In this document: positions 16,867 through 27,347 of the stretch, piece after piece | How the letters are laid out: each line of letters starts with the position of its first letter | How positions within the stretch are numbered: position 1 is the first letter of the stretch | Assembly: GCF_000967725.1 (NCBI RefSeq) | Contig: NZ_JXYE01000004.1 | Location: 1-64,000 of the forward strand | Source of the DNA: Loktanella sp. S4079 | GTDB lineage: Bacteria; Pseudomonadota; Alphaproteobacteria; Rhodobacterales; Rhodobacteraceae | DNA length: 64,000 nt | Reading direction: 5' to 3' | Notes under the pieces: generated by a model | What the model saw: only the letters and a program-made list of their open reading frames with translations | Databases searched by the model: none | What the model was told of the DNA's origin: nothing | Translations under genes and position numbers: made by a program

Positions 16867-18255
16867 TCACAAATTTCTAGAAATTTGTGATGCGACCTCT
16901 GCCACGGTCATGACATCCGCTCGCGTGCAATCAAATTGCCCCACCTGCACCCGGATCACAAACATATCGTCATGCCGTGTTTGGGTCAGATAGACGCGCC
17001 CATCATCATTGATCAGCCCGAGCAAACGCTCCGTCTGCTCGTCATCACGAAAGCGAAATGTAAACAGCGATAAAATCGGATCAGTCGTGATCTCACACCC
17101 ATCAATTTGCGCGATTTGGTCTGCAAGCTCATTCGCCCAGGCAACGTGATTGCGGATACGCTGGCGCAAACCGTCCAGCCCATAGGCCCGCAACACGAAC
17201 CATAGCTTGAGCGCACGAAACCGCCGCCCTAGCGGAATGGTCCACTCATTAAAATTGACGACTTCATCCTGACCAAGGGTTTGTAGATACTCTGGTCGCA
17301 ACCCAAGTGACCTAATCTGAGGCACAGGATCGGCCAAGAACTGGACCGCACAGTCGAATTGGACCCCAAGCCATTTATGCGTGTTAAAGACGATGCTGTC
17401 GGCACCATCAACGCCCAACCAAAGCTCGCGGAACTCTGGACAGATCATCGCTGAACCCGCCCATGCAGCGTCAACATGGGTATAAAGGTCATATTTCTTT
17501 GCAATTGCCAAACATGCATCAATCGGATCGCAAGCCCCGATTGAAGTCCCGCCTGTGCACATCACCACGCCTGCTGGCTTATACCCCGCCGCGAGGTCCG
17601 CTAGAATCGCTGCCTCTAATTGTGCCGGGTCCATGCCGTGATCTGATAAGGTTGGGACTTTGACAAGGTTTGCCTGCCCGATACCTGCAACGCGTACCGC
17701 CTTATCCACCGATGAATGCGTTTGCGCCGAGGCGTAGACCCGTAATCGTGGTCCGCCAAACAAGCCATCTTGGATCGTATCCCACGCCATGGCTCTGTCG
17801 CGCATGGTCAACACTGCGGCCAGAGTCGCCGTTGTCGCGCTGTCGTGGATTGTTCCGCTAAAATGCGATGACAGCCCCAGCGCGTCGCGTAACCATCCGA
17901 TCATGACCTGCTCGATCTCGGTTGCAGCCGGCGACGTCTGCCAAAGCATCGCCTGTGCCGCTATCGCGCTGGTCAGCTGTTCGGCCAACATAGACGCAGG
18001 CGAAGCGTTCGCCGGAAAATACGCAAAGAAGCGCGGATGTTGCCAATGTGTCATCGCATCCGGCACCATCGCTTCAAAATCTGCAAATATTTGCGCCATG
18101 GGTTCAGCATCGGCTGGCGCGGACGTCGGCAACTTGGCCGCCGTTTCACCATAGCCAACCTGCGCCCGAACAGGGCGATCGCGCAAGTTGGTATGATAAT
18201 CCAACGCCCATTCAGCCGCACGACGCGACCATTCATAAAGTTCATCGTGGTTCAT
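16867..18255 (-). CDS. PLP-dependent group II amino acid decarboxylase
   Basis: A 462-residue enzyme of the aromatic-L-amino-acid/tyrosine decarboxylase family. Near residue 270 HVDAAWAGSAMICPE holds the Asp that contacts the pyridine nitrogen of PLP, and NTHKWLG near 300 the PLP-binding Lys. HWQHPRFFAYFPANAS near 75 is the usual substrate-side block. It should remove CO2 from an amino acid; the substrate, whether aromatic or other, cannot be fixed from sequence. Start is the ATG at 18255 (MNHDELYEW). It lies 46 bases downstream of hisG on the same strand, possibly transcribed with it, with no obvious pathway link. Its stop lies 3 bases from that of the convergent DUF1489 gene. Confidence 0.88.
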   Translation of the reverse strand: MNHDELYEWSRRAAEWALDYHTNLRDRPVRAQVGYGETAAKLPTSAPADAEPMAQIFADFEAMVPDAMTHWQHPRFFAYFPANASPASMLAEQLTSAIAAQAMLWQTSPAATEIEQVMIGWLRDALGLSSHFSGTIHDSATTATLAAVLTMRDRAMAWDTIQDGLFGGPRLRVYASAQTHSSVDKAVRVAGIGQANLVKVPTLSDHGMDPAQLEAAILADLAAGYKPAGVVMCTGGTSIGACDPIDACLAIAKKYDLYTHVDAAWAGSAMICPEFRELWLGVDGADSIVFNTHKWLGVQFDCAVQFLADPVPQIRSLGLRPEYLQTLGQDEVVNFNEWTIPLGRRFRALKLWFVLRAYGLDGLRQRIRNHVAWANELADQIAQIDGCEITTDPILSLFTFRFRDDEQTERLLGLINDDGRVYLTQTRHDDMFVIRVQVGQFDCTRADVMTVAEVASQISRNL

Positions 18256-18301
18256 CAGGGCACTAAGCCACAGCAACAGCTATGCGGCAACAGGCCCCGA
18301 C

Positions 18302-18991
18302 CTAGATCGCCAGAATATCTTGGAGCGATTTAAGTGTCTTGCGCTGCGCGTCAGTCCAGTCCTTGCGCCGCCCACGGAACAATGTCGCCTGAGACGCATG
18401 GATCAACCCATCATCCAGCACCTTTAGGCCATTCGCCCGCAGGGTTTCCCCGGTTGAGGTGATATCTGCAATTGCCTCAGCCGTTTCATTCTTGACCGTT
18501 CCTTCGGTCGCGCCCTGACTGTCGATCAACTGATAGTCGGCGACCCCCTGTTCACGCAGAAACTCGCGAACAAGCCGGTGATATTTGGTCGCGATCCGCA
18601 TACGGAACCCGTGTTTTGCACGAAACGCAGCGGCTGCGGCATCCAAATCATCCAAAGTATCGACATCAACCCAGCCCTGCGGCACGGCAATAATCAAATC
18701 AGCGCCACCAAATCCCATCGGGGCCAGCTCGCTCACGCGGCTATCCCAATTCGCCAGCTTTTCACGCACCAAATCTGACCCGGTCACGCCCAGATGGATA
18801 TTCCCAGCGGCAAGCTCGCGCGGGATTTCACCTGCCGAAAGCAGCACAAGTTCGACACCTTCGATACCATCAACTGCGCCAGCGTATTCGCGGTCAGCCC
18901 CCGATTTGCGAAGCGTCACACCGCGGCTGCCAAACCAGTCAAAGGTCTTTTCCATCAGCCGCCCCTTTGACGGCACACCAAGTTTCAGCAT
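18302..18991 (-). CDS. hisG: ATP phosphoribosyltransferase, short form
   Basis: A 229-residue catalytic subunit of the first step of histidine synthesis, joining ATP and PRPP. It begins MLKLGVPSKGRLMEKT; the fold of two periplasmic-binding-like lobes is complete and the regulatory C-terminal domain of long HisG is missing, as expected when HisZ is present. The PRPP-binding block is near residue 150 (IDSQGATEGTVKNETAEA). The start ATG overlaps the hisZ stop by one base (TGATG), so the two are coupled and probably made in equal amounts for the HisG-HisZ octamer. Confidence 0.95.
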   Translation of the reverse strand: MLKLGVPSKGRLMEKTFDWFGSRGVTLRKSGADREYAGAVDGIEGVELVLLSAGEIPRELAAGNIHLGVTGSDLVREKLANWDSRVSELAPMGFGGADLIIAVPQGWVDVDTLDDLDAAAAAFRAKHGFRMRIATKYHRLVREFLREQGVADYQLIDSQGATEGTVKNETAEAIADITSTGETLRANGLKVLDDGLIHASQATLFRGRRKDWTDAQRKTLKSLQDILAI

Positions 18992-20064
18992 CACGAAATC
19001 CCCAAGGCCAAATCAGGGCGGATGACGCCGCCAACGGCTGGAACAGCGCGCCCCTCGCCCAAACGCGCCGTCAACGCATCATAGCGACCACCAGTCGCAA
19101 CCGGCGGCAAGTCAGGGCGGTTCGCTGCATAAAACCCGAAAACAAACCCGTCATAATATTCCAATGACGTACGGCCATAGCTGCCCTCAAACTCGAGGTT
19201 ATCAACGTCAACGCCACGCGCATCCAGCGCGCTGACACGCGCCTCCATCCGGGCGACGGCCTCGGAAATTGCGGGCATATCAACGGCGATGTCACGTAGG
19301 TGACTGAGGACATTGGGCGTGGTCTCACGCAAATCCAAAATCGCATCAATCAGCATCACCTCGTCAGAGGACAACGGTGGTTGTTGGGCATCATCACGCA
19401 ATGCGGCAATCCGCGTCGCTACCTCCGCGCGACTGCGCAGCCCGACCTCTGGACCGGCATTCGCGAACGGGTCGCTAGCGGCCAGCAACGCCTTACGGCT
19501 CGCCGGCACCTTGCCACCTGCATACCGCTTGAGCAGCGCCTTAAAGCGATGTGGGCGCCAGATATGACGCAGCAAGGCAGCCTTGCGCGCGTCTGTCGTC
19601 TGCAATCCACGTACCGCAGCCGTCAAAATACCGATATCGCCAGTCGCCGCACGCACGGGTAAACCTGCCAGACCTTCGGCGATGACAGCGAATACCTCGG
19701 CGTCAGCCGCCGCTGCGTTTTGTCCGTCAAAGACCTCGTAACCGACCTGCATATATTCGTTGGCACGGGTTTCGTCGTTTTCTTGCTTACGAAATACCTT
19801 GCCCGCATAGGCGTAGCGCGCCGGGTCAGCGTGGCTTTCCATATGCATTTGGACGACTGGAACAGTAAAATCTGGACGCAACACCATTTCACCGCGCAGG
19901 GGATCTGATGTCAGATAGGCCCGCGCACGAATATCTTCGCCATAGAGATCAAGCAGCGTCTCAGCAGATTGCAGCACATCCGCTTCGATAACTTGCGCAC
20001 CTTGGGCGGCAAATAGATCGCGTAGGCGGCGGGCCTCGGCCCGAGTTTCAGGTGAATTTGGCAT
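18991..20064 (-). CDS. hisZ: ATP phosphoribosyltransferase regulatory subunit
   Basis: A 357-residue HisRS-like protein without tRNA-charging function, which activates short HisG and carries histidine feedback. The class II synthetase-like core is visible: DPLRGEMVLRPDFTVPVVQMH (motif 2 region) near residue 55, GKVFRKQENDETRANEYMQ near 85 and a glycine-rich end GGRYDALTARLGEG near 325. It lacks the anticodon-binding domain. It starts at 20064, overlapping the stop of hisS by one base (TAATG). Confidence 0.93.
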   Translation of the reverse strand: MPNSPETRAEARRLRDLFAAQGAQVIEADVLQSAETLLDLYGEDIRARAYLTSDPLRGEMVLRPDFTVPVVQMHMESHADPARYAYAGKVFRKQENDETRANEYMQVGYEVFDGQNAAAADAEVFAVIAEGLAGLPVRAATGDIGILTAAVRGLQTTDARKAALLRHIWRPHRFKALLKRYAGGKVPASRKALLAASDPFANAGPEVGLRSRAEVATRIAALRDDAQQPPLSSDEVMLIDAILDLRETTPNVLSHLRDIAVDMPAISEAVARMEARVSALDARGVDVDNLEFEGSYGRTSLEYYDGFVFGFYAANRPDLPPVATGGRYDALTARLGEGRAVPAVGGVIRPDLALGIS

Positions 20065-21554
20065 TAGCTTTGACTGTCCAAAATCTCGCGCAATTTCGCG
20101 ACCATTTGATCACGCGGCACTTCGTACTGGCTCGGGCGGTCTTTCCACTCCTCAAGCGTCGCGTTCTTTGCAATTTCGGCACCCAGAATAAGATCCTTGA
20201 TCTGGACTTTCCCAGCGTCAAATTCATCACCGCCAACAATCACAGCAGCGGGCGAGTTACGTTTGTCCGCATATTTCAACTGATTGCCGAAATTCTTGGG
20301 ATTGCCCAAATAAACCTCTGCACGGATACCGTTGTTACGCAGTTCAGCCACCATCGCCTGATAGTCAGCCATACGCGCGCGATCCATCACTGTCACAACG
20401 ACAGGACCAGCAGCAACGGTGTCCAAACGACCCTTTGCGCGCAGCGCGGCGAGCAAACGATCAACGCCAATCGAAACACCTGTCGCCGGGACCTCTTGGC
20501 CAGTAAAGCGTTTGACCAAATCGTCATAGCGACCACCGCCAGACACAGAACCAAAGTTGCGTGGACGCCCTTTTTCGTCAGTAACTTCAAAGGTCAGCTC
20601 GGCCTCGAACACGGGACCGGTATAATAGCCCAGACCACGCACAACAGATGGGTCGATTTCGATACGATCCGCGTTGTATCCGCCCGCATCAAGCAGCTCA
20701 GCCATGGTTTCCAGCTCTGCAACGCCGTCGCCGCCCACTTTGGACGCGCCGACAAGCTCGCGCAGACGCGCAACAGTCGCGGCACCCGTGTCGCGTTTAG
20801 CCTCCATAAAGCCCATAACGATTTCAGCTTGCTCAGCGGCAAGTCCAGCACCTTTGGTGAAATCGCCACTGTCGTCCTTGCGGCCCTCGCCAAGCAATGC
20901 GCGCACGCCATCAACGCCAAGGCGGTCCAGCTTATCAATGGCGCGCAAGACGATCCCGCGCTCGGCGGCAAAACGATCTGGGTCAGTTGGGTCCAAAACG
21001 CCTGCGACCTCCATCACACCGTTCAGCACTTTGCGGTTGTTCACACGTACAACATAGTCGCCGCGCGGAATGCCAACGACCTCTAGGGTATCAGACAGCA
21101 TCGCGCAGATTTCAGCGTCCGCTGCAACTGTTGACGCGCCCACTGTATCCGCATCGCATTGGTAAAACTGACGAAAACGACCGGGTCCCGGCTTTTCGTT
21201 GCGCCAAACCGGACCCATCGCATAGCGACGGTACGGCGATGGCAAATCATTGCGATACTGCGCAGCCACGCGCGCGAGTGGGGCAGTCAGATCATAACGC
21301 AGCGCAAGCCAGTCTTTATCCTCTTCCCACGCAAAAACGCCTTCGTTCGGACGATCGACGTCGGGCAAGAATTTACCCAATGCTTCAACCGTTTCAACGG
21401 CTGACGTTTCCAGCGCATCGAACCCGTAACGATGGTAAACCCCGGCAATCTTGGAGAGCATTTCTGTACGTTCTGCCACCTCCGCACCGAAATAGTCGCG
21501 GAAACCTTTTGGTGTCTGCGCCTTGGGACGGGGCTGTTTCTTAACCTTGGCCAT
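20064..21554 (-). CDS. hisS: Histidine-tRNA ligase
   Basis: A 496-residue class II aminoacyl-tRNA synthetase. Evidence: [18 protein letters not shown] at the N-terminus (motif 1), [15 protein letters not shown] near residue 95, [21 protein letters not shown] (motif 2) near 125, [29 protein letters not shown] (motif 3 region) near 345, and a C-terminal anticodon-binding domain from about 375. It heads the hisS-hisZ-hisG operon, a usual order in Rhodobacteraceae, and is preceded by a short intergenic region facing slyX. Confidence 0.96.
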   Translation of the reverse strand: MAKVKKQPRPKAQTPKGFRDYFGAEVAERTEMLSKIAGVYHRYGFDALETSAVETVEALGKFLPDVDRPNEGVFAWEEDKDWLALRYDLTAPLARVAAQYRNDLPSPYRRYAMGPVWRNEKPGPGRFRQFYQCDADTVGASTVAADAEICAMLSDTLEVVGIPRGDYVVRVNNRKVLNGVMEVAGVLDPTDPDRFAAERGIVLRAIDKLDRLGVDGVRALLGEGRKDDSGDFTKGAGLAAEQAEIVMGFMEAKRDTGAATVARLRELVGASKVGGDGVAELETMAELLDAGGYNADRIEIDPSVVRGLGYYTGPVFEAELTFEVTDEKGRPRNFGSVSGGGRYDDLVKRFTGQEVPATGVSIGVDRLLAALRAKGRLDTVAAGPVVVTVMDRARMADYQAMVAELRNNGIRAEVYLGNPKNFGNQLKYADKRNSPAAVIVGGDEFDAGKVQIKDLILGAEIAKNATLEEWKDRPSQYEVPRDQMVAKLREILDSQS

Positions 21555-21701
21555 ATCGGGTCCTACCTTTACGGATCTTAGGTCGCCGTTTAACGCGGCA
21601 ACGTCACAGGAGCAATGCAGTCCTGGAAAAACTGGTGAAACGTGTGATTAATGCGAAAATGCCATCTATGCACATCATCTGCGTTGGGCTAGATGATCAG
21701 C

Positions 21702-21905
21702 ATGACAGATACTTTACACCTCGAAGAGCAAATCGCGCATCTGACACGCACGGTCGAAGAACTGTCAGATATTGTCGCACGCCAAGAATCTGAACTCGCG
21801 CTCGCGACAAGGCGGATTGCGATGTTGATGGAACGCGAAGCAACGCGCGAATATGATGCTGGCGGCACGATCCCTCTCGCGGATCAGCGCCCACCGCATT
21901 GGTAG
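21702..21905 (+). CDS. slyX: SlyX family protein
   Basis: A 67-residue protein that is nearly all coiled coil: LEEQIAHLTRTVEELSDIVARQ, then ESELALATRRIAMLMEREA, and the ending PPHW that is typical of SlyX. The function of SlyX is not established. I start it at the ATG at 21702 (MTDTLHLEEQ), three codons into the longest frame. It is transcribed away from hisS. Confidence 0.85.
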   Translation: MTDTLHLEEQIAHLTRTVEELSDIVARQESELALATRRIAMLMEREATREYDAGGTIPLADQRPPHW

Positions 21906-21909
21906 TACG

Positions 21910-23025
21910 CTAGGCCGCGTTTAGCGAAATTGACCCCAACAAGCTGCTTTCGCTCGCTTTAGGGGCAAGGCGTGCAGTCGGCCCAAATGCTGCAATATCG
22001 TCCTCCAACTCAGGGAAGAGCGCGTAAATCTCAGCCGTTTGCTCTGCGTGCATACCATCGATGCCGACATGACCGGGGTGAAAACTTTCGCAAGGCGCAT
22101 CATCAGCGTAAATCACCTCATGCTGATCAAACAGCATATGGTAGTATGTAATTTCACCACCTTCGCGACGCACAATCGTGTGCCCATTCACAAGCTGCTT
22201 TGCTGCTACTAGCACCTCGACCTCGCCGAACAAGAGTTCGGCTTGCCATCCTTGCATCAGCACACGGTGCTGCGGCGACAAAATCAAGGCGCGTGAGTTA
22301 CCAATCGTACCAGAGGCCAGCTCAATCGGTGCGAATTTCCCGACCGCAGGCACAGTGCGCGAACCAATCCAACGAATTGGCTGCAATCCACGGTCCAACG
22401 TCATGACCATGTCACCCTCTTGCAGGTCCTGCACGGCGACTTTGCCTTTGTCCGTCTCGATCAGAGTGCCGTGGCCAAAGCAGACCACATCGCCGCTGAA
22501 ATCGCCAATCCCCACATAGCCGCTGCGGATACCGCTGCTATCGCTACCCGAAAAGATGACGCGAACGCTGGCGACAGGAACGTCGAACGAAACCGTGATC
22601 GAATCCGGCGCACCTGGTCCTTCGACGCCAGTGCTCGCGTTACCATTCGCCTCAACCGTGGTGTTGTTCACAACCACATGGTTTCCGGTCAGGTTAGAGA
22701 ACGTTGGGTTCAGCAAATTTCCGGCAGCATCAAACGCCAAAATCTGCACTTGGTCATCCCAGCCGCTCTGGTTGGAATCCAAATCCAGAATTTCAAAGCT
22801 GAGGTTATCGACCGCTGTCGAAAAGTTCATTTGAAGGCCGGATTCCTGATTGGACCCGACACCGCTCGCAAAAATCGAACCACCAAAATTCGAATAGAAA
22901 CCCGGTGCGTTTGCCCCGCCGCTCCCAAAACCACTGGAAGTAAAATTAGTCGAATTCGCACCATCATTGATGGTCGCAGACCCATTGGGACTGCTAAAAT
23001 CAGACCAATCGAACAAGAACGGCAT
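21910..23025 (-). CDS. Hint-domain protein, smaller paralogue
   Basis: A 371-residue protein. The N-terminal 185 residues form a Gly/Ser/Asn-rich beta-sandwich-like domain (LSFEILDLDSNQSGWDDQVQIL), without DGDG calcium repeats. A Hint domain starts at about residue 182 with VCFGHGTLIETDKG, followed by the SPQHRVLMQGWQAEL block near 250 and HEVIYADDAPCESF near 305. As in the larger protein at 8737, the intein-like C-terminal Asn is absent. The nucleophile Cys and His residues support self-cleavage, which is inferred. There is no Sec signal, and secretion is probably by another route. Start is the ATG at 23025. It ends only 4 bases from the slyX stop, convergent. Confidence 0.82.
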   Translation of the reverse strand: MPFLFDWSDFSSPNGSATINDGANSTNFTSSGFGSGGANAPGFYSNFGGSIFASGVGSNQESGLQMNFSTAVDNLSFEILDLDSNQSGWDDQVQILAFDAAGNLLNPTFSNLTGNHVVVNNTTVEANGNASTGVEGPGAPDSITVSFDVPVASVRVIFSGSDSSGIRSGYVGIGDFSGDVVCFGHGTLIETDKGKVAVQDLQEGDMVMTLDRGLQPIRWIGSRTVPAVGKFAPIELASGTIGNSRALILSPQHRVLMQGWQAELLFGEVEVLVAAKQLVNGHTIVRREGGEITYYHMLFDQHEVIYADDAPCESFHPGHVGIDGMHAEQTAEIYALFPELEDDIAAFGPTARLAPKASESSLLGSISLNAA

Positions 23026-23174
23026 CACTTCAACTCACTACAATCAGGTATTCCGAGGTTTGACCTAGCGGAACTTTGGGGCAAAAATGTGTACAGACTG
23101 TTTACACCTATCCGAAAAGATAGGCTCACAATCCGATTCAACGCCTATATCCTCGGATCGAGGGGAAGATTCAA

Positions 23175-23480
23175 ATGCCTATAGTCACATTACCGCGAGA
23201 ATCCGCGCAACGATTGGAAACTCGGATCGGTAGCCTTGTCAAAAACAAGGGGGCCAAGCTATTTCCAGCGCAGCAGGTGGTGATAGGCATCGTCTTTACG
23301 GACCAAGAAACCTCCGAATTCCACGGTGAAACTGGCGAGGCGATGATCCTCGCCGCGTCGACGCTCGCCATCATTACCGACGCTATCCCCGAATTCGAAG
23401 ACGAGCGGCGCAACTATTGCTTCATCAATAATCCACGCGCCATCGCCAAGCTTGACCCATTCTTTGACCAAACGATCTAA
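23175..23480 (+). CDS. Uncharacterised 101-residue protein
   Basis: I do not recognise this family. The start ATG at 23175 has GGGGAAG about 6 bases upstream. The protein is soluble, begins MPIVTLPRESAQRLETRIG and has a hydrophobic middle (GEAMILAASTLAIITDAI) too polar for a firm membrane call. It overlaps the end of dnaE by 4 bases in convergent orientation. Confidence 0.55.
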   Translation: MPIVTLPRESAQRLETRIGSLVKNKGAKLFPAQQVVIGIVFTDQETSEFHGETGEAMILAASTLAIITDAIPEFEDERRNYCFINNPRAIAKLDPFFDQTI

Positions 23481-26400
23481 GCGTCTTCAACCTCAATAAC
23501 GCCATTCAAACTGCGCAATGCGCCTTTGATTTGCGGATTGACCGGAAATTCTTCGCCCAGGTCCAGTTCGACCTCACCCGGCAAATCCGGGTGCATCAGA
23601 TTAAAGTAGATCGCCCCGCGCCCAGCCCGCACGCCATCTTTGATCGCATTGGTCAGGATGCTAGACACGGACGGGATAGCGTCCGGCGTGTCGATAAAGA
23701 TACGCAAAGACGCACCGCCCGCATCTGCAATGACGTTATCAATCGGCGCGACCGAACGGCCCAGCAATTTCAGCTGATCGCTCTCCATGGTCGCTTCGCA
23801 TTGAAGGACAACACGGCTGCCGGTCTCGAGGAAATCACGAGCGGCATCCAAAGTATCAGAAAACAGCGTCACCTCATATTGCCCCGTCGGGTCAGACAAT
23901 TGCGCAAAGGCAAAGCGGTTTCCGCGTGCTGATTTTCGTTCCTGCCGCCCGGATACGGTGCCTGCCATTTTGACAATACATGCCCCGCGTTCTGCTTTTT
24001 CGGTGACCTCATCCAAGGTCAGAACTTGCTTGCGCTTGAGCGCGCTCATGTAATCATCAAGCGGGTGACCGGACAGGTAGAAACCAATCGCTTTGAATTC
24101 TTCAGCAAGCCGTTCGGCAGGCAACCAGTCATCCCCACCTGGCAGGCGCGGTTCGGGCAAGTCTTCGCCCGCGTCACCAAAGAGAGACACTTGATTTGAT
24201 GCCTTTTGATCGTGGATCGCGGCAGAATAGGCCGAAAGCGCATCAAGGCTCAGCATAACGCGCTTGCGATTACGATCCAAAACGTCAAACGCCCCTGCCC
24301 GCGCCAGCATTTCCAACGGACGTTTCCCAACCCGCTTCAGATCAACACGCCGTGCAAAATCAAACAGGTTCACAAAGGGCTTGCCCTCTTCGCGGGCTTG
24401 GACGATCAGCTTCATCGCCTCAACGCCCACGTTTTTCAGCGCGCCCAGCGCATAGACCAATTTGCCGTCTTCTACGTCAAAGGTCGCTTGTGAACGGTTT
24501 ACGCAAGGCGGGGTGTATTCGATACCAAGGCCCTTTTTCACCTCTTGGAAATAGACGCCCAGTTTGTCTGTCAGGTGAATATCGCAGTTCATCACCCCGG
24601 CCATAAATTCGACCGGGTGGTTCGCCTTGAGCCAAGCGGTTTGATACGACACAACCGCATAGGCCGCCGCGTGCGATTTGTTAAACCCGTAGTTCGCGAA
24701 TTTCTCGAGAAGGTCGAAGACCTCACTCGCTTTCTTTTTGTCGACGCCATTCTCAGCGGCGCCCGCTTCGAACTTCGGGCGTTCGGCGTCCATCGCCTCT
24801 TTGATCTTTTTACCCATCGCACGGCGCAGCAAATCCGCACCACCAAGGCTGTAACCCGCCATGACCTGCGCGATCTGCATAACCTGTTCCTGATAAACGA
24901 TAATCCCTTGGGTTTCTTCAAGGATATGGTCAATCAGCGGGTGAACCGAAGTAATCGGCTTAATCCCGTTTTTCACCTCGCAATAGGTCGGGATATTCTC
25001 CATCGGGCCCGGACGATACAACGCCACAAGTGCAACGATGTCTTCGATACAGGTCGGCTTCATGCGCTTGAGCGCATCCATCATCCCCGTAGATTCCACC
25101 TGAAACACGGCGACCGTCTTCGCGCTCGCATAGAGCTTATATGTCACCTCATCATCCAGCGGGATGAGGTTCATCTGATTTTCTGCACCTTCCGCAGGCT
25201 CGTACAGAACGGTGCCATCAGCAGCCTCGTGCAACTGCCGTCCGGATTTCAGGATCAAATTGAGCGCGTTTTGAATGACGGTCAGGGTCTTAAGGCCCAA
25301 GAAGTCGAACTTCACCAATCCCGCTTGCTCGACCCACTTCATATTGAACTGGGTCGCGGGCATGTCTGACCGGGGATCCTGATACAGAGGGACCAGTTCG
25401 TCCAACGGGCGGTCACCGATCACAACACCCGCCGCGTGGGTTGATGCGTTGCGCAGCAGGCCCTCGACCTGTTGGGCGTAGGTCAACAGGCGGTCGACAA
25501 CCTCTTCGTTTTGGGCTTCTTCGCGTAGACGCGGCTCATCCGCGAGCGCCTTTTCAATGGAAACTGGTTTGACGCCTTCGACGGGGATCATCTTGGATAG
25601 GCGATCCACCTGACCGTAAGACATTTGCAAGACGCGCCCCACGTCGCGCACGGCTGCTTTGGATAGCAAGGCACCAAAGGTGATGATCTGCCCCACCTTA
25701 TCGCGCCCGTATTTTTCCTGCACATAGCGGATCGTTTCTTCGCGGCGATCCATGCAAAAATCGATATCAAAATCGGGCATCGACACCCGTTCAGGGTTCA
25801 AGAACCGCTCGAACAGCAGTGAATAGCGCAGCGGATCAAGGTCGGTAATAGTCAGCGCATAGGCCACAAGGCTACCCGCACCAGACCCCCGGCCCGGCCC
25901 AACAGGAATGTCATTATCCTTGGACCACTTGATAAAGTCCGCAACGATCAGAAAGTAACCGGGGAACCCCATCCCCTCGATGATGTCCAATTCAAAATCG
26001 AGCCGCTTCTGGTATTCTTCGACCGAAACCGCATGAGGGATCACCGCCAAACGGGCCTGAAGCCCCTCATTCGCTTGACGACGTAGTTCGACAACCTCGT
26101 CATCTGCAAACTTCGGTAGAATTGGATCACGTTTGTAGGTCTTAAACGCACAGCGTTTGGCGATTTCTACAGTATTCGCGACGGCCTCTGGCAAATCCGC
26201 AAATAGGGTCACCATTTCTTGCGGCGACTTGAAATAGTGCTGCGGGGTCAATCGACGGCGGGGTTCCTGCTGATCGACATAGGCACCCTCGGAAATGCAA
26301 AGCAGCGCATCATGCGCCTCGAACAAATCGGTCTTAGGGAAATAAACGTCGTTGGTGGCGACCAGTGGCAGCCCCTTGGCATAGGCCATCTCGACATGAC

Positions 26401-26980
26401 CACGCTCTGACAGGCGCTCTGCCTCAGGCGACCCATCCTCGCCGGGGTGACGCTGCAATTCGATATACAGACGATTTGGGTAGGTTACCGCCAGCCGATC
26501 GACCAGCTCTTCGGCCTTAGGACGCTGCCCTTGACGTAGCAGACGGCCAACCGGGCCGTCAGGACCACCCGACAAACAAATCAGCCCCTCGTGGTGGCGG
26601 CTCAAATCATCCAAAGTCACCTGCGGCAACTGCCCACCTGCGTCAACATATTCGCAAGAGTTCAGCTTCATCAGGTTCATATAACCCGCCTCAGACTGCG
26701 CGAGCAAAACGATTGGCGCAGGATCATCCGGGCGCTTACCCGGCTCGGGCGTCGTGTAACAAAGATCAACCTGACAGCCGACGATCGGCTGTATACCTGC
26801 CTTTGATGCACCTTCAGAAAATTCCAAGGCACAGAACATGTTGTTCGTGTCCGTCACCGCAACAGCAGGCATATCCATCGCCGCCGCCATGCCGGGCAAT
26901 TTCTTGACAGGTATCGCCCCCTCGAGAAGGGAATACTCAGTGTGGACACGCAGGTGAATGAATCGGGGATCAGTACTCAT
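23477..26980 (-). CDS. dnaE: DNA polymerase III subunit alpha
   Basis: A 1167-residue replicative polymerase, DnaE1 type. The N-terminal PHP domain begins FIHLRVHTEYSLLEGAIPVKKL; the catalytic region shows GPGRGSGAGSLVAYAL near residue 365 and PDFDIDFCMDRREETIRYV near 400 with the catalytic aspartates. Further on, the fingers region contains YRPGPMENIP near 650 and the tandem helix-hairpin-helix region lies near 850, followed by an OB-fold near 1000 (KMAGTVSGRQERKSARGNRF). Length is normal. It is isolated; both neighbours are on the other strand. Confidence 0.97.
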   Translation of the reverse strand: MSTDPRFIHLRVHTEYSLLEGAIPVKKLPGMAAAMDMPAVAVTDTNNMFCALEFSEGASKAGIQPIVGCQVDLCYTTPEPGKRPDDPAPIVLLAQSEAGYMNLMKLNSCEYVDAGGQLPQVTLDDLSRHHEGLICLSGGPDGPVGRLLRQGQRPKAEELVDRLAVTYPNRLYIELQRHPGEDGSPEAERLSERGHVEMAYAKGLPLVATNDVYFPKTDLFEAHDALLCISEGAYVDQQEPRRRLTPQHYFKSPQEMVTLFADLPEAVANTVEIAKRCAFKTYKRDPILPKFADDEVVELRRQANEGLQARLAVIPHAVSVEEYQKRLDFELDIIEGMGFPGYFLIVADFIKWSKDNDIPVGPGRGSGAGSLVAYALTITDLDPLRYSLLFERFLNPERVSMPDFDIDFCMDRREETIRYVQEKYGRDKVGQIITFGALLSKAAVRDVGRVLQMSYGQVDRLSKMIPVEGVKPVSIEKALADEPRLREEAQNEEVVDRLLTYAQQVEGLLRNASTHAAGVVIGDRPLDELVPLYQDPRSDMPATQFNMKWVEQAGLVKFDFLGLKTLTVIQNALNLILKSGRQLHEAADGTVLYEPAEGAENQMNLIPLDDEVTYKLYASAKTVAVFQVESTGMMDALKRMKPTCIEDIVALVALYRPGPMENIPTYCEVKNGIKPITSVHPLIDHILEETQGIIVYQEQVMQIAQVMAGYSLGGADLLRRAMGKKIKEAMDAERPKFEAGAAENGVDKKKASEVFDLLEKFANYGFNKSHAAAYAVVSYQTAWLKANHPVEFMAGVMNCDIHLTDKLGVYFQEVKKGLGIEYTPPCVNRSQATFDVEDGKLVYALGALKNVGVEAMKLIVQAREEGKPFVNLFDFARRVDLKRVGKRPLEMLARAGAFDVLDRNRKRVMLSLDALSAYSAAIHDQKASNQVSLFGDAGEDLPEPRLPGGDDWLPAERLAEEFKAIGFYLSGHPLDDYMSALKRKQVLTLDEVTEKAERGACIVKMAGTVSGRQERKSARGNRFAFAQLSDPTGQYEVTLFSDTLDAARDFLETGSRVVLQCEATMESDQLKLLGRSVAPIDNVIADAGGASLRIFIDTPDAIPSVSSILTNAIKDGVRAGRGAIYFNLMHPDLPGEVELDLGEEFPVNPQIKGALRSLNGVIEVEDA

Positions 26981-27347
26981 GTCCCCAAACTATCTGATGC
27001 AGACGGGCATACAAGACGACAAAACCGGCTGGCGAAGCATACTTCCGGCAACATCACAGCAATCTTGAAATGTGAAATGATCTCACATCAATTCCGCCGG
27101 GGCCACAAACACCCTCGGAACAATGGACAACAATGGCCCAAGACAGCCCATTACGGTCTCACGGCGCTCACCCAAAACTGTGATAACTGCTTCATCTAGC
27201 GGGTTGCGGATGAGTAACCTGCGGGACTTTTATGCCTTTCGCTGCAGCCGCGATAATGACCGCTTCAAAGCGCCGTTGTTTTGTTGCCACTGCCCTTAAT
27301 CAGACCTAACCTTATGCTAAGTTAACTTCTAAGTCGCTTGGTGTAGA
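26981..27347. other. Intergenic region between dnaE and an unknown gene
   Basis: No convincing gene. The left part must hold the dnaE promoter. The short open frame at 26942-27199 overlaps dnaE antisense and looks like chance. The right part is AT-rich (TTAACTTCTAAG before 27348) and may carry the promoter of the next gene. Confidence 0.4.

Noticed and set aside
20052..21086. 344-codon open frame antisense to hisS
   Set aside because: Shadow of hisS codon bias; no motif and no ribosome binding site.
22420..23184. 254-codon open frame antisense to the smaller Hint gene
   Set aside because: The sense frame has clear Hint motifs; this frame has none.
24545..25369. 274-codon open frame antisense to dnaE
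   Set aside because: Same reason; His/Arg-rich translation typical of antisense frames in GC-rich genes.
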